Shown: positions 8,011 to 16,925, numbered from the stretch's first letter. The stretch is 49,788 bases of DNA from Candidatus Bathyarchaeota archaeon (GCA_026014585.1 JAOZIA010000025.1:1-49788); one strand, 5' to 3'. Numbers and translations: made by a program. The notes: generated from the letters alone by a model not told the origin.

Positions 8011-10283
8011 AAATCAAAGAGTCCTTTTTGTTGGGGCTCCTCAGGTGCTTTTTTGAGGTTTTCCCAAGTCTCCAATTTTACGTGTCCGCCGACTTGTTCT
8101 TTGATTTTTCTGGCTAAACGCGCCCCAACTGTGGGCAAATCAGTCAACTCCTCAACGGAAGCGTGTTTGAGGTCTTCAAGTGTTTGGTAACCAGCATTAA
8201 AGATTATGCGTCCACGCACCCTACCCACGCCTTCTAACGCCACAATCGGTAGCAGTTCCCGTTTGATTCCTTTGCCCACACGTTCCACAAGTTCATGGCT
8301 CAGTGCTGCGAATTCCTTGTTTTTGGTGACAGCCGGAGAGATTTCCTCAGTTGCGTGCAGTAGCCATTTGGCGGTTTCGATGATGCGGTAGAGGTCGCCG
8401 GGTTGCACGTTGAAGCGTGCCATGATTTTGTCTTCGGGAAGTTCTTCTATCCAATTGTTCATGACCATGGCGGTTTTGACTTCGCCCAAAAATTCTGCGT
8501 AGCCGATGTGGTCGTCCCATTCGTTGGGGGGTAGGATGAAGAGTTCTTGTTTGTGTTCTTCGGTTTGTATGGCGAGCTTGTCCATTTCACGCTGATAGGG
8601 GCGCATTATGGGTCCCATATCCGGCGTGTGACTGATTAGGTGGAGTAGGCTGAATTCACTAAGCAAAGGCACCTTGCTCTTTAACGCGTCGCGGAGGATT
8701 ACGCCTGAGAGGGGGTCAATGTAGAGTTCGCTTATGCGCCTGCCAAAATCCGTCGCCATAATCCTGTCCCCAACAACCACAATCATTTCCTCATCATGCA
8801 GAAACCGCAGGATTTTATCTACGACGCTTTTGATGGCTTTAACGTCAAACTGGTAAGCGTAAAAGGTTTTGTTGAAGAACTCGTACACGCCCTGCTCGCT
8901 GCTTGCGAACCCTGAGGCAATCGTGGCTAAGACGTGTCCGCGCATGATGCGTTCCACCGCCAGCTTGCTCCATATCCGCTCAGGTTTCGCCAGCACGTAG
9001 CCGTCCATAAGATAGTCGGCTTCGTCGGCGGTTTTGGCTAAAATGACGGATTCACCGTGTTTGTCATATTTGGGTCTGCCTGCCCTGCCTGCCATCTGCT
9101 TGTAGTCGAGCACGCTGATGGGGTAGTTGCCGTAGCCTGCCTCAAAGCGGCGGTAGTCTTGGATGATGACGGTTCTTGCAGGTAAGTTGACTCCCCACGC
9201 CAGCGTGGGTGTTGCGGTTAAGACTTTGATGGTTCTGGATTTGAAGCCGTCTTCAATGATTTTTCGGTGGGCTCCTGACAACCCTGCATGATGAAAGGCT
9301 GTAGAGCAGGAAACCAACGTTGCGAGCTCATCACTGAGCTGGGTTCTTTCTCCTGCGTCAAGAATTTTTTTTGCTTCAGCATCCAAAACCTTACGGGTCT
9401 GTTCCTCTTGGGAGCGCTTAACCAGTTTTGAGCCTGACTTAGGCAAAAGCACTTTATCCATGTGCGACGCCACGGTTTTAGCTGCGGAAACCGCGTTTCG
9501 CCTTGTCGACGCAAAAATCAGTGCCTGCCCCCCATTCTTAACTGTGTCTAAGACAAGGTTGACGACAGGTAGGCGGGTTGGCTGCTCAATTTTTCTTGAA
9601 CTGCCATCGTTGAATTGGATTTCGTCTTGCAAAATGACGCCTTCTTTTAGGTTGATTGGGCGCCACTCAGTCGTGATGTATTTAGCGTTTATCCAGCCAG
9701 CGATTTCATCCACATTGTTAATCGTCGCGCTCAGCGCAAGGACTTGGATGTGAGGGTTAACCTGTAAAAGTCTTGCCAGCACAATCTCCAAAGTGGGTCC
9801 ACGTCCTGCATCATTGAGCAGGTGCACTTCGTCGGCGATTACTACGGAGATGCTGTCCATCCATTTGGCTCGGTGCCGCAGAAGCGAATCCGCTTTTTCG
9901 TTGGTGGTTATGATGATGTCGTAGCGTTCCAGCCAATTGTCCGCGCTGTCAAAGTCGCCTGTGCTAATGCCCACGCTGACCCGTCTGCCATCTGATTTGC
10001 GGATTTTGGTGTATTTTTGGAACTCCTCAAACTTTTCACTTGCCAACGCCCGAAGCGGCGAGAGATAAATGGCTTTTCCGCCCCGTTCAAGCACGTGCTT
10101 TAAGGCGCAGAGTTCAGCGATGAGGGTTTTTCCTGATGCGGTGGGGCTGGCGAGCACGATGTTTGCGCCGTCGAGTAGTCCTGCTTCTATGGTTTCCTGT
10201 TGGGGAGGAAACAGTTTTGTAATCCCCAAGCCCGTCAGCGCGTCTTTGACTTCTTGAGGAACCACTAAACCCGAAATATCCAA
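8007..10283 (-). CDS. hel308: Hel308 (Ski2-like) DNA helicase
   Basis: This 758-residue superfamily 2 helicase has Walker A SPTASGKT (46-53), the DEVH box (151-154), motif VI QMAGRAGRP (around 395), a winged-helix and ratchet region, and a C-terminal helix-hairpin-helix (LEGVGRVRGRIIF). This layout is Hel308, which unwinds forked DNA at stalled replication forks. The last residues QKGLFDF fit the short PCNA-binding PIP-box pattern QxxLxxF. The start is TTG. It converges on purB with a 4-base overlap. Confidence 0.93.
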   Translation of the reverse strand: MDISGLVVPQEVKDALTGLGITKLFPPQQETIEAGLLDGANIVLASPTASGKTLIAELCALKHVLERGGKAIYLSPLRALASEKFEEFQKYTKIRKSDGRRVSVGISTGDFDSADNWLERYDIIITTNEKADSLLRHRAKWMDSISVVIADEVHLLNDAGRGPTLEIVLARLLQVNPHIQVLALSATINNVDEIAGWINAKYITTEWRPINLKEGVILQDEIQFNDGSSRKIEQPTRLPVVNLVLDTVKNGGQALIFASTRRNAVSAAKTVASHMDKVLLPKSGSKLVKRSQEEQTRKVLDAEAKKILDAGERTQLSDELATLVSCSTAFHHAGLSGAHRKIIEDGFKSRTIKVLTATPTLAWGVNLPARTVIIQDYRRFEAGYGNYPISVLDYKQMAGRAGRPKYDKHGESVILAKTADEADYLMDGYVLAKPERIWSKLAVERIMRGHVLATIASGFASSEQGVYEFFNKTFYAYQFDVKAIKSVVDKILRFLHDEEMIVVVGDRIMATDFGRRISELYIDPLSGVILRDALKSKVPLLSEFSLLHLISHTPDMGPIMRPYQREMDKLAIQTEEHKQELFILPPNEWDDHIGYAEFLGEVKTAMVMNNWIEELPEDKIMARFNVQPGDLYRIIETAKWLLHATEEISPAVTKNKEFAALSHELVERVGKGIKRELLPIVALEGVGRVRGRIIFNAGYQTLEDLKHASVEELTDLPTVGARLARKIKEQVGGHVKLETWENLKKAPEEPQQKGLFDF

Positions 10284-10373
10284 GCCTTTCGCCCTAAGTA
10301 TGCTGTTATTTTGAGTTGCTTTGGGTTATTAGAATTTTTAGTTAAAGAAAAACTTGTTTTCTCAGTGTTCTCT

Positions 10374-10427
10374 TCTATTTGGAGCCTAATAGCCAACTTA
10401 TGCAGAAACGATAGAGAGAGGTCAAAG
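10374..10427. repeat. Dispersed intergenic repeat, unit A copy 1
   Basis: This is a unit of about 54 bases that starts TCTATTTGGAGCC, continues with TAATAGCCAAC and TATGCAGAA, and ends GATAGAGAGAGGTCA. The same unit recurs near 33230. The ends TCTAT and ATAGA are complementary and could pair. It directly precedes a related unit B. Short Met-Gln peptides can be read in it, but the copies differ by single-base indels, so it looks non-coding. Confidence 0.8.
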
Positions 10428-10478
10428 TCTATTTGGAGCCTATTAGAAAGTCAATGCAGAAACCATAGAGGGGAGGTC
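10428..10478. repeat. Dispersed intergenic repeat, unit B copy 1
   Basis: Unit B is the diverged partner of unit A: TCTATTTGGAGCC, then TATTAGAAA, TGCAGAAAC and ATAGAGGGG. It lies in tandem with A at a 54-base period. The segment GGGGAGGTCCATAATGG after it resembles GGGGAGGACACTAATGG after the third locus near 39972. Confidence 0.8.
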
Positions 10479-10534
10479 CATAATGGTGTGTTTTCAAGCC
10501 TTAAATGGTGAAAACCAGTTTGTATACAAAAGCA

Positions 10535-11365
10535 TCAACCAAACACAGTCCGAAGCTGTCCCACCAAGCCCAGATAGGTTCCGTCCAGCAGGTAAACCTC
10601 GCCAGCCGCCACATCCACCGCGTCCGAACGTAAAACAGGTCCAATTAAACCTTCGCTGTCTTGCTCGTTTATAGGTCGTCCGCCTAGGAAGTCGTTGAAG
10701 CTGGGCATTATGAAGAGTTGGGTGGTTTTGGGTTTGATTTTGAAGTGTTCCCAAAGTGTTTGCTGTGGCGTACCCGTGATTTTGATGTTGTTTTTCTCCA
10801 GCACAACTTGTGCCAGTTTTTGGGGATTGCAGGGGATTTTGAGCCAGACTTGCCGTGTGAGTTTGAAGCCTGCGGGGTCACGAAGGACAACAACGGGGTG
10901 CAGGTGCCCCATAACCCACAACTTACAAACCAAAAGCTCAGGGCTGGGCCATTTGTGCCCGTGAAACACGCCCACATCACCGATGACTGCACCGCTTGCT
11001 GGAAGCATGCGGGTTTTGGGGGTTAAGAGGGGTTCAAGGTTGGCGTCGTGGTTGCCCCGCACAATTTCGATGCTGCCCACTGCATCCTCAATTTTTTTAA
11101 GAAACACGGGAACATCTTGCCACTCGCCCAAACCGCTTTTGGTGACGGTGTATTTGACGTCGCCCAGAATTATGAGGTGGTCGGGTTTGGTTTTGGTGAT
11201 TATTTTGAGAAGTTTCTCCTCAAGTTTGGGGGTTTGAGAGGGCACGTGGATACCTTTTTGTTGGAGAGCGTGTTCCCATCCGATGTGCAGGTCAGCTATG
11301 AGGAGCACTCTGGCGTTTGGGGTTTTCACGATGGCTGCGGGATTGGGCAGGAGCAGTTTGAGCAT
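10535..11365 (-). CDS. Calcineurin-like metallophosphoesterase
   Basis: This 276-residue protein has the metal-binding motifs of the family in order: DLHIG (about 25-29), GDVK (about 68), GNHD (about 104), GHKW and GHLHP (about 155). It is an archaeal phosphoesterase of the kind found beside helicase and ligase genes; the substrate may be a nucleotide or DNA end. The ATG start overlaps the stop of the upstream inositol-phosphatase-type gene by one base (TAATG), so the two are co-translated. Confidence 0.85.
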   Translation of the reverse strand: MLKLLLPNPAAIVKTPNARVLLIADLHIGWEHALQQKGIHVPSQTPKLEEKLLKIITKTKPDHLIILGDVKYTVTKSGLGEWQDVPVFLKKIEDAVGSIEIVRGNHDANLEPLLTPKTRMLPASGAVIGDVGVFHGHKWPSPELLVCKLWVMGHLHPVVVLRDPAGFKLTRQVWLKIPCNPQKLAQVVLEKNNIKITGTPQQTLWEHFKIKPKTTQLFIMPSFNDFLGGRPINEQDSEGLIGPVLRSDAVDVAAGEVYLLDGTYLGLVGQLRTVFG

Positions 11366-12186
11366 TAGGGCGCAACCAGACCAAGGATTTCTTTGTGAAT
11401 CTGCAGGTTGCCTGATGCCACAAAATCCAAAGTCTGCAACGGATCCAACTTCACATTCACTTCTTTTCCGTCTGGAGCAGTTACCAAGCCACCCGCCTCC
11501 TTAACAATCAAAAAGCCCGCGGCAACGTCAGTGGTTCGGATTTTTGCACGAATATCCACAAATGCATCCGTCAACCCATGCGCTACGTAGCAGATTTCCA
11601 AAGCATTAGCGCCAAAATGTCGCAGGTGCTTGGATTTCTCGATTAGCCCGATGAGTTTGGGGGCGATTTGGCGGATTTTGTAAGTGTTCAAATCCATACC
11701 CACCACGGCATCGCCAAGGCTGCTTTGTTGGGAGGTTTGGATTTTTTTGTCTTCAAAATATGCGCCCATGCCTTTTTGGGCGATGTATGTTAGGTTGCGT
11801 GAGAGGTCGCTGACCATGCCAGCGTAAACATCACCGAGTTGGGGGGTTTTGGATATGGCAATTGAGGTAGCATAGAAGGGCAACCCGTGTGTCAGATTGG
11901 TTGTGCCATCCACAGGGTCCACCGTAACAAAACAGTTTTCAGGGCAGTCGCCAAAGCTTTTGAAACCTGACTCCTCACTAATCAACGAAAATGAAACCCC
12001 GTTTTCCTGCAGCGCGTCCACAATGGCGGTTTCCGCGGCTAAATCCACGGGTTTCATTGGGTCGCCGCCTGCGCCTCGTCCAAGGTTGGGCAAGGGTTGG
12101 TTGGGGGTTAGGTGTGGCTGGATTGCAGTGTGAACGTTTGTTTGGCATTGTTTTAGAATTTTAAACCAGTTGGGCTCTGTGCTCAT
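11365..12186 (-). CDS. Inositol monophosphatase / fructose-1,6-bisphosphatase family protein
   Basis: This 273-residue enzyme carries the Mg-dependent phosphatase motifs: ISEESG near residue 70, DPVDGTTNL near residue 91 and TTDVAAGFLIVKEAGG near 210. Archaeal members can act on inositol phosphate and on fructose-1,6-bisphosphate, so the main substrate cannot be fixed from sequence. The start is ATG and the gene is coupled to the downstream metallophosphoesterase by overlapping stop and start. Confidence 0.88.
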   Translation of the reverse strand: MSTEPNWFKILKQCQTNVHTAIQPHLTPNQPLPNLGRGAGGDPMKPVDLAAETAIVDALQENGVSFSLISEESGFKSFGDCPENCFVTVDPVDGTTNLTHGLPFYATSIAISKTPQLGDVYAGMVSDLSRNLTYIAQKGMGAYFEDKKIQTSQQSSLGDAVVGMDLNTYKIRQIAPKLIGLIEKSKHLRHFGANALEICYVAHGLTDAFVDIRAKIRTTDVAAGFLIVKEAGGLVTAPDGKEVNVKLDPLQTLDFVASGNLQIHKEILGLVAP

Positions 12187-12251
12187 AAGGGTACCTCACT
12201 GTCTTATTGCACAGACAAATTGATAAAGGCATTCACAAAGAAAATTTTGGG

Positions 12252-13571
12252 TTAGGGTGTTAGTCTGATGCGGTCTCTTGGGTACAGTGTGACTTCGCGG
12301 ATGTTCTTTTTACCCGTCAAAATCATCGTTAATCGCTCCAGCCCGATTGCCCAGCCAGCGTGAGGTGGCATGCCGTAGTCGAAGGCTTGCAGGTGATTTT
12401 TGAAGGATTCAGGGTTTAAGCCTTTTTCTTTGAGGCGACTGATGAGCAGGTCTTTGTCACAGATGCGGGTTCCGCCTGAAACCAGTTCGATGTAGCGCCA
12501 CATCAAATCAAAGCCCTCGCAGATTTTGGGGTTGTCTTCGCAGGGTTGGATGTAGAAGGCTTTGGCGTGTGTTGGCCAGTCAGTTACGAAGTAGAAGTAT
12601 GGGTAGAGTTTGCCGAGTTCGCGGAAGGCTTCGGTAGGTATGTCTTCGCCCCAGGGAATGTCTATGCCTTTGGCTTTGAGGCCCTCAAGAACCTGGTCAT
12701 ACGTTAAACGTTTGAAAGGCAACTCAGGCACATCAACGTGATAGCCCAAAGTGTGCAGTTCAGTGGTGCATTTTTCTTTGACAACTTTGCAGGCGTGATG
12801 AATAACTTGTTCTAGTAGTGCCATGACGTCTTTGGCGTTGGCAAATGCCTGCTCAATGTCAACTGAGGTGAACTCGCTTAGGTGACGTCTGGTGTGGGAT
12901 TCTTCAGCTCGGAAAAACGGGCCAACCTCAAAGACTTTCTCAAAACTTAGGGTTAATTCTTCTTTGTATAGCTGTGGACTCTGGGCTAAGTAAGCTTTTT
13001 GTCCAAAATAGTCTACGCAAAATAGTTCCGCGCCGCCCTCAGTTGCTGAAGCAATGATTCTTGGGGTGTGAACCTCCAAAAACCCATTCTCAAAGAGGTA
13101 ATCGCGGATTGCTGATAGCGCGGTGTGTTGGATTTTGAACGCTGCAAGGTTCTTGTCAAGTGTTAAGTCAAGAGCTCGCGCGTCCAGCCTTGCCTCGATT
13201 AGGGCAGGGGTTTTTCCTGTGATATCTAGGGGTAACTGCTGGCTTGCTGAGCTTAGAAGTTTGATTTCTTGGGGAATGATTTCGATGCCGCGGCTGGTCA
13301 TGTTGGTTTTTTTCACGGTGCCTTTTACGGCGAGGCTGTAGCGTTTCTGAAGAGATTCAACCTTGGATAACACTTCAGGGCTAGCTTTCTTTTTTAGAAT
13401 GGTAACTTGGGCGGTACCTGTTCGGTCTTGCAAAATTAGAAAACTAAGTGCACCAAGATTGCGGATGTCTTGGATCCAGCCGAAAAGCGTGACGTCTTTG
13501 CCGTCGAGCTCAGGGGTGAGGTTTGCACTATAGTGTGTTCTAGTCCAGTCGCCGATGGAATCAAACTTCAT
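12252..13571 (-). CDS. aspS: Aspartyl-tRNA synthetase (archaeal type)
   Basis: This 439-residue class II synthetase has an N-terminal OB-fold anticodon-binding domain (residues 1-about 105), motif 2 FRAEESHTRRHLSEFTS near residue 217, and motif 3 GWAIGLERLTMIL near residue 408 followed by YPRDRIRLTP. It lacks the large bacterial GAD insertion, as expected for an archaeal enzyme. Many archaeal enzymes also charge tRNA-Asn (non-discriminating). Whether this one does cannot be read from the window. A KH protein gene lies 15 bases upstream on the same strand. Confidence 0.95.
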   Translation of the reverse strand: MKFDSIGDWTRTHYSANLTPELDGKDVTLFGWIQDIRNLGALSFLILQDRTGTAQVTILKKKASPEVLSKVESLQKRYSLAVKGTVKKTNMTSRGIEIIPQEIKLLSSASQQLPLDITGKTPALIEARLDARALDLTLDKNLAAFKIQHTALSAIRDYLFENGFLEVHTPRIIASATEGGAELFCVDYFGQKAYLAQSPQLYKEELTLSFEKVFEVGPFFRAEESHTRRHLSEFTSVDIEQAFANAKDVMALLEQVIHHACKVVKEKCTTELHTLGYHVDVPELPFKRLTYDQVLEGLKAKGIDIPWGEDIPTEAFRELGKLYPYFYFVTDWPTHAKAFYIQPCEDNPKICEGFDLMWRYIELVSGGTRICDKDLLISRLKEKGLNPESFKNHLQAFDYGMPPHAGWAIGLERLTMILTGKKNIREVTLYPRDRIRLTP

Positions 13572-13586
13572 GCTTATGCAACCTGA

Positions 13587-14096
13587 TTAGTCTGCGAATT
13601 CAACACGCAAAGACATCTTGCGTACTTGCCGCGCGATTTCTTTTAAGGCGGTTAGGTCAAAGGGCAACTGTGTTCCACGTTTGCGCTTCAGAATCACACG
13701 TGTCTCTGTGCTTCCATCTGGGAGCCAGATTGTGTTAATGGTTAAGATGCTGAAGGGCACAAATAGATCTTCGAGGAATTTGCGGTCATCAACTCCATAC
13801 TCGAGGATTTTGATGTTTTTGCCGCTTTCATCGCCAAGTGCCTTAACAATTTTGCCGCCGTACCCTAGCAGGCGTGGTACATCGCCGTGACCGACAATTA
13901 CTGCGAGGGTTTTCTCTACGTCGACGGCTTTGTAGAAGCAGACGTTTTGCAGGGAAGGATATTTTTCTTCCAGATTCAGAAGTAAACGAGCGATTTTTAA
14001 ATCTAAGTCGCTGATTTCTCCGGCTTTTACTTTAGCTGAACATTTTTGGCATAGCATACCGCTTTTTAGACAGAAACTGCATAGTTCGGTTTTCAT
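13587..14096 (-). CDS. Zinc-knuckle plus KH-domain RNA-binding protein
   Basis: This 169-residue protein starts with a four-cysteine knuckle (C6, C9, C16, C19). The middle holds a KH/NusA-like module with the GYGGKIVKAL loop near residue 80. Archaeal proteins of this kind are annotated as NusA-like transcription or RNA-binding factors. The role is inferred only from the domain. It is 15 bases upstream of aspS and likely co-transcribed with it. Confidence 0.65.
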   Translation of the reverse strand: MKTELCSFCLKSGMLCQKCSAKVKAGEISDLDLKIARLLLNLEEKYPSLQNVCFYKAVDVEKTLAVIVGHGDVPRLLGYGGKIVKALGDESGKNIKILEYGVDDRKFLEDLFVPFSILTINTIWLPDGSTETRVILKRKRGTQLPFDLTALKEIARQVRKMSLRVEFAD

Positions 14097-14153
14097 TTAC
14101 TTTTTTGCTCTCCTGCAATAAAGGAGCCGCGAAATTATGGCTGAGCGGATGGT

Positions 14154-14429
14154 TTAGCGTTTGAGGGTTATTTCTATGGAGCTTATGTTTGAGAGTTGGT
14201 CGCTTTCTTCGTGTTGAACCTGCTCAGTTGCGATGCTTATGGATTTAACTTTGACATCGGGCAGGAATCTTCGTCTAACAACTTCCGCCACGTCTATTGC
14301 TCTGCAGATGGATTTGCCGCGTGCTTTGATGCTGACTTCTTTTGCTCCGCCGTGGAAGAATGTGATGCATGCAAGAACGTAATTCATTATCGGTTTTTTC
14401 CCGATTAACACCGCGTTAATTTCAGACAT
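14154..14429 (-). CDS. albA: Alba chromatin/RNA-binding protein
   Basis: This 91-residue protein matches the Alba family: [17 protein letters not shown] at the N-terminus, then [21 protein letters not shown], and a C-terminal beta strand [10 protein letters not shown]. The lysine used for DNA contact sits in the GKKP loop. Alba dimers coat DNA and RNA in archaea. The start is ATG. It is a single gene between the SecB-like and KH genes. Confidence 0.93.
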   Translation of the reverse strand: MSEINAVLIGKKPIMNYVLACITFFHGGAKEVSIKARGKSICRAIDVAEVVRRRFLPDVKVKSISIATEQVQHEESDQLSNISSIEITLKR

Positions 14430-14534
14430 CGCTCTTCGCTAACTCCTAGTACTTAAATGGGCTTCACTAGAGCTTTTTTCGGGTAATAAATAGATTGTGG
14501 TGTGACCTTTCATTTTTGTCTGAAAGACACTTTT

Positions 14535-14543
14535 AAAAAAAAA
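14535..14543 (-). terminator. Oligo-T terminator after the possible SecB-like gene
   Basis: Read on the minus strand, nine T follow the TAG stop (14547-14545) after one base. This is a typical archaeal intrinsic terminator and separates the gene from albA. Confidence 0.55.
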
Positions 14544-14544
14544 T

Positions 14545-14973
14545 CTACCGGCTGTAGTCTCTTCCTTCAATTTTTTTGCTTGGCATTTTTCCTGCTTCGG
14601 CGATTTGGGGCAGAGGAATCGGTGGAGGAATATTTAGGGTTCGGGAAACAATAACGGATTCGATGAAAACCATGTTGGAAATGGATTGAATCACTATTGG
14701 CGGCGGGGTTCTCTTTTGCTCGAATTCTTTGAGGGTTTTTTCGAGTTCTTCCTTATCACCCATAACTATAGCGCTGCCTTTGAGGCTCATCTGCGCCACT
14801 GAAGGGTTGTAACCTATGGATAAAACAAAGGGAACTTCCAAAGAGTCATCGGTTTTTTTCTCCATACCGATAACGTTAATGTTAGTGTTAATTTGAATGG
14901 GCGGGATAGGCTTTCTGATATCCCAGAAACGCTCTGCTGAAACGCTTGTTACTAATACGTTGACTCGTAGCAT
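14545..14973 (-). CDS. Conserved archaeal protein, possibly SecB-like fold
   Basis: This 142-residue protein is alternating beta-rich with a helix DKEELEKTLKEFEQ (about 77-90). It ends in SNMVFIESVIVSRTLNIPPPIPLPQI, which resembles the helix and proline-rich C-terminal strand of SecB-type chaperones. I suggest a SecB-like fold with low certainty; the sequence shows no catalytic motif. It is the last gene before the eS31/eS24 cluster and has its own oligo-T terminator. Confidence 0.55.
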   Translation of the reverse strand: MLRVNVLVTSVSAERFWDIRKPIPPIQINTNINVIGMEKKTDDSLEVPFVLSIGYNPSVAQMSLKGSAIVMGDKEELEKTLKEFEQKRTPPPIVIQSISNMVFIESVIVSRTLNIPPPIPLPQIAEAGKMPSKKIEGRDYSR

Positions 14974-15019
14974 AGCTAATCATCAGAGAAACAGTACGGT
15001 TAGCAGAATTTAAAACTGC

Positions 15020-15241
15020 TTATTTCTGCTTGTAGCGGGTGAAGCCGCAGTGACCGCAAGTGTACCTGTTATGGTGGTCTGCCATGAAGTATCCTGGTCC
15101 GCAACGTTCACAGGTTGGACGTGCCTTTGTAACTTTGCTGCCTTCAACTTTGTACATTGTATGAATGCCGTCAGCGCCTTTTTGGGCTTTGGCTTTTGCT
15201 GGTGCTGCTTTAGCATCTGCTTGTGATGGCTTTTTTGACAT
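15020..15241 (-). CDS. rps27ae: Ribosomal protein eS31 (S27ae)
   Basis: This 73-residue small-subunit protein has a Lys/Ala-rich N-terminal extension and a C-terminal zinc finger CERCGPGYFMADHHNRYTCGHCGF (cysteines near 50, 53, 65 and 68). It lacks the ubiquitin fusion seen in eukaryotes. The start overlaps the stop of rps24e (TAATG). It is part of the conserved Rpo7-Spt4-eS24-eS31 cluster. Confidence 0.95.
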   Translation of the reverse strand: MSKKPSQADAKAAPAKAKAQKGADGIHTMYKVEGSKVTKARPTCERCGPGYFMADHHNRYTCGHCGFTRYKQK

Positions 15242-15546
15242 TATGCATTCTCCTCTTTGGGCTTTGGTGGACTGTTACGTTTTTTGATGTATTCGGGTTC
15301 AATTTTGTTGGCGTCGTCCACTTTTTGGTAAACATTCGCAATTCCCTGCGTAATGTTTGTTCCTGTTTTTGTGTTCATTTTTTTGATGAAGACAACCTCG
15401 TCGCCGACTTTCATTTCGATAGCTACTGCTTTTCTTGCGGCTAGGCGTTCGGGGGTTTTCTCTTTTGAAGCATGAACTATTGTAAAGCTTACTTCTTTGC
15501 GTTTCAGAAGCGGGTTTTCCTTAATTGATACTATTTTGATTTCCAT
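15241..15546 (-). CDS. rps24e: Ribosomal protein eS24
   Basis: This 101-residue protein has the eS24 core: KENPLLKRKEVSFTIVH near the N-terminus and TNITQGIANVYQKVDDANKIEPEYIKKRN at the C-terminus. It lies downstream of the dephospho-CoA kinase gene and is translationally coupled to eS31. The start is ATG. Confidence 0.95.
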   Translation of the reverse strand: MEIKIVSIKENPLLKRKEVSFTIVHASKEKTPERLAARKAVAIEMKVGDEVVFIKKMNTKTGTNITQGIANVYQKVDDANKIEPEYIKKRNSPPKPKEENA

Positions 15547-15592
15547 TGGAATTCACTTGTTAGAGCATTGAAGCATACAATTTGCTTCTTAT

Positions 15593-16120
15593 TTAGCTTT
15601 TCGTGGAAATTTGCATCGCTTCTAAGAAATCTGTAGCTTCTGCTTTTTTCTGAGGCGACGCTCTAACTAAAACTATGCCCTCGTAAGGCTGTCCATACAC
15701 TATCAGAGAGTTTTCAGGCGCAACAGAAACAGCAACCAAAGTGAGCAAGTCTTCTTCGCCGTCCACAACCACGTAAACGTGCTCATTGCTTTCTAAGGCG
15801 CGTTTTATTGCAAAAACTGCTTCGTCAGTTATTGTGCCTTGAGGATTTTTGGCATAAACTGCTTGCCCAGTGATTTTTTGGGGTTGCAGGTTTTTGCGCA
15901 TACACTTGTTATCTATAACTGAAACGTTAACGGGAACATTGTTTTCGTGAATGTTTTTGGTTACGGTGTCTCCCACAGAAATAAGTTTGGGCGGTTTTTC
16001 TTTTAATAGAATCTCTTTTAGCTGCATCATAGTCTGCTCTGGGCTGCCTTTGATAAGGGTGCCGAAAGGTTGCTTTAGTTTAACGCGCAGTTCCACCGTG
16101 ATTTTGTGGGTGACAGCCAT
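15593..16120 (-). CDS. GTP-dependent dephospho-CoA kinase (DUF359)
   Basis: The protein contains the DUF359 core: KQPFGTLIKG, SVGDTVTKNIHENNVP, VIDNKCMR, NPQGTITDEA and VVVDGEEDLLTL. The family phosphorylates dephospho-CoA with GTP and completes archaeal CoA synthesis. The ATG at 16120, with GGAAG eight bases upstream, is preferred to a TTG at 16135 that would add five residues. Predicted length is 175 residues. It sits between spt4 and rps24e, its usual archaeal position. Confidence 0.9.
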   Translation of the reverse strand: MAVTHKITVELRVKLKQPFGTLIKGSPEQTMMQLKEILLKEKPPKLISVGDTVTKNIHENNVPVNVSVIDNKCMRKNLQPQKITGQAVYAKNPQGTITDEAVFAIKRALESNEHVYVVVDGEEDLLTLVAVSVAPENSLIVYGQPYEGIVLVRASPQKKAEATDFLEAMQISTKS

Positions 16121-16153
16121 CACTTTGGCTTCCAAAAACCCTAAAATGGGGGA

Positions 16154-16339
16154 TTATCGGACTTTTAGTGCGTATCGTCCTTTTTCTTTAATGTTCATGG
16201 CTTGTGCAATGGCTGACTCTTCAGGGTCAAACATTACAACTAACCCGCTAAAGTCCTCGCTAAAGTTTGTGGATTTGCATTTGGGGCACACGTTTTCTTT
16301 AGTGATAAAATGGCAGTTTGCACATGCTTTTTCGCTCAT
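16154..16339 (-). CDS. spt4: Transcription elongation factor Spt4 (RNA polymerase subunit E'')
   Basis: This 61-residue zinc protein has CANC (residues 6-9) and CPKC (18-21) followed by the Spt4 core FSEDFSGLVVMFDPEESAIAQAMNI. It pairs with Spt5 to clamp RNA polymerase for processive elongation. It lies ten bases after rpo7, the usual arrangement. Confidence 0.95.
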   Translation of the reverse strand: MSEKACANCHFITKENVCPKCKSTNFSEDFSGLVVMFDPEESAIAQAMNIKEKGRYALKVR

Positions 16340-16349
16340 TCAATTCACC

Positions 16350-16925
16350 TTATTCTGCTTTTGCTTTGGCTTCTTCAGCTTTCTTTTCGGGACTTTCTTT
16401 AAGCCAGTCAAGTTTGCCAAGGAAGGGTTGTCTTGCGGTTACACCGATTTTGCCGCTGCTTCCAGCTCTGCCCATTGAAACTGCTGTTATTCTGACGCGC
16501 ACTTGGTCGCTGCTGGTTAGTTTGCGTTTGGTTTCTTTGCCAAGCAGAACGCCTTGTTTTTCGTCATAGGAAATGTAATCATCCATTAGCTGTGAAACGT
16601 GGAGTAAGGCGTCGACTGGCCCGATGCGTACAAAAGCGCCAAAGTCTGCGATTTCAACCACGTCGCCTTCTACGACTTCTTGGATTATTGGGTAGAAGGT
16701 GAGTAGTGAAAAGTTTACTTTGTGGTATGTTGCGCCGTCACCTGGAATGATTTTGCCTATAGGACTTACTTCTATTGCTGTTACGGCTATAACGTAGCCT
16801 AATTCTTCGTCCACTATTCCTTCATATTTTGCTTTAACCTGTTCCCTGCCCACTGTCTCTAGTGGGTTGCCAAAGGTTTCAGGTGGAATACGGATAGTAT
16901 CCTGCAACGTAATGAGTTTAAACAT
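16350..16925 (-). CDS. rpo7: DNA-directed RNA polymerase subunit Rpo7 (E')
   Basis: This 191-residue stalk subunit starts with the tip RNP domain (FKLITLQDTIRIPPETF) and continues with an S1/OB domain containing GDVVEIADFGAFVRIGPVDALLHVSQ (about 88-113). Its C-terminal tail is Lys/Glu/Ala-rich. The start overlaps the PIN gene stop (TAATG). With Rpo4 it forms the polymerase stalk that helps promoter opening and RNA binding. Confidence 0.96.
   Translation of the reverse strand: MFKLITLQDTIRIPPETFGNPLETVGREQVKAKYEGIVDEELGYVIAVTAIEVSPIGKIIPGDGATYHKVNFSLLTFYPIIQEVVEGDVVEIADFGAFVRIGPVDALLHVSQLMDDYISYDEKQGVLLGKETKRKLTSSDQVRVRITAVSMGRAGSSGKIGVTARQPFLGKLDWLKESPEKKAEEAKAKAE

Noticed and set aside
10311-10674. 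Plus-strand frames running through repeat units A and B, with an 18-residue in-frame periodicity
   Set aside because: The periodicity comes from the 54-base repeat spacing. Copies at 33230 and 39908 contain indels that break the frame, so coding is not supported; the second frame also runs into the metallophosphoesterase gene.
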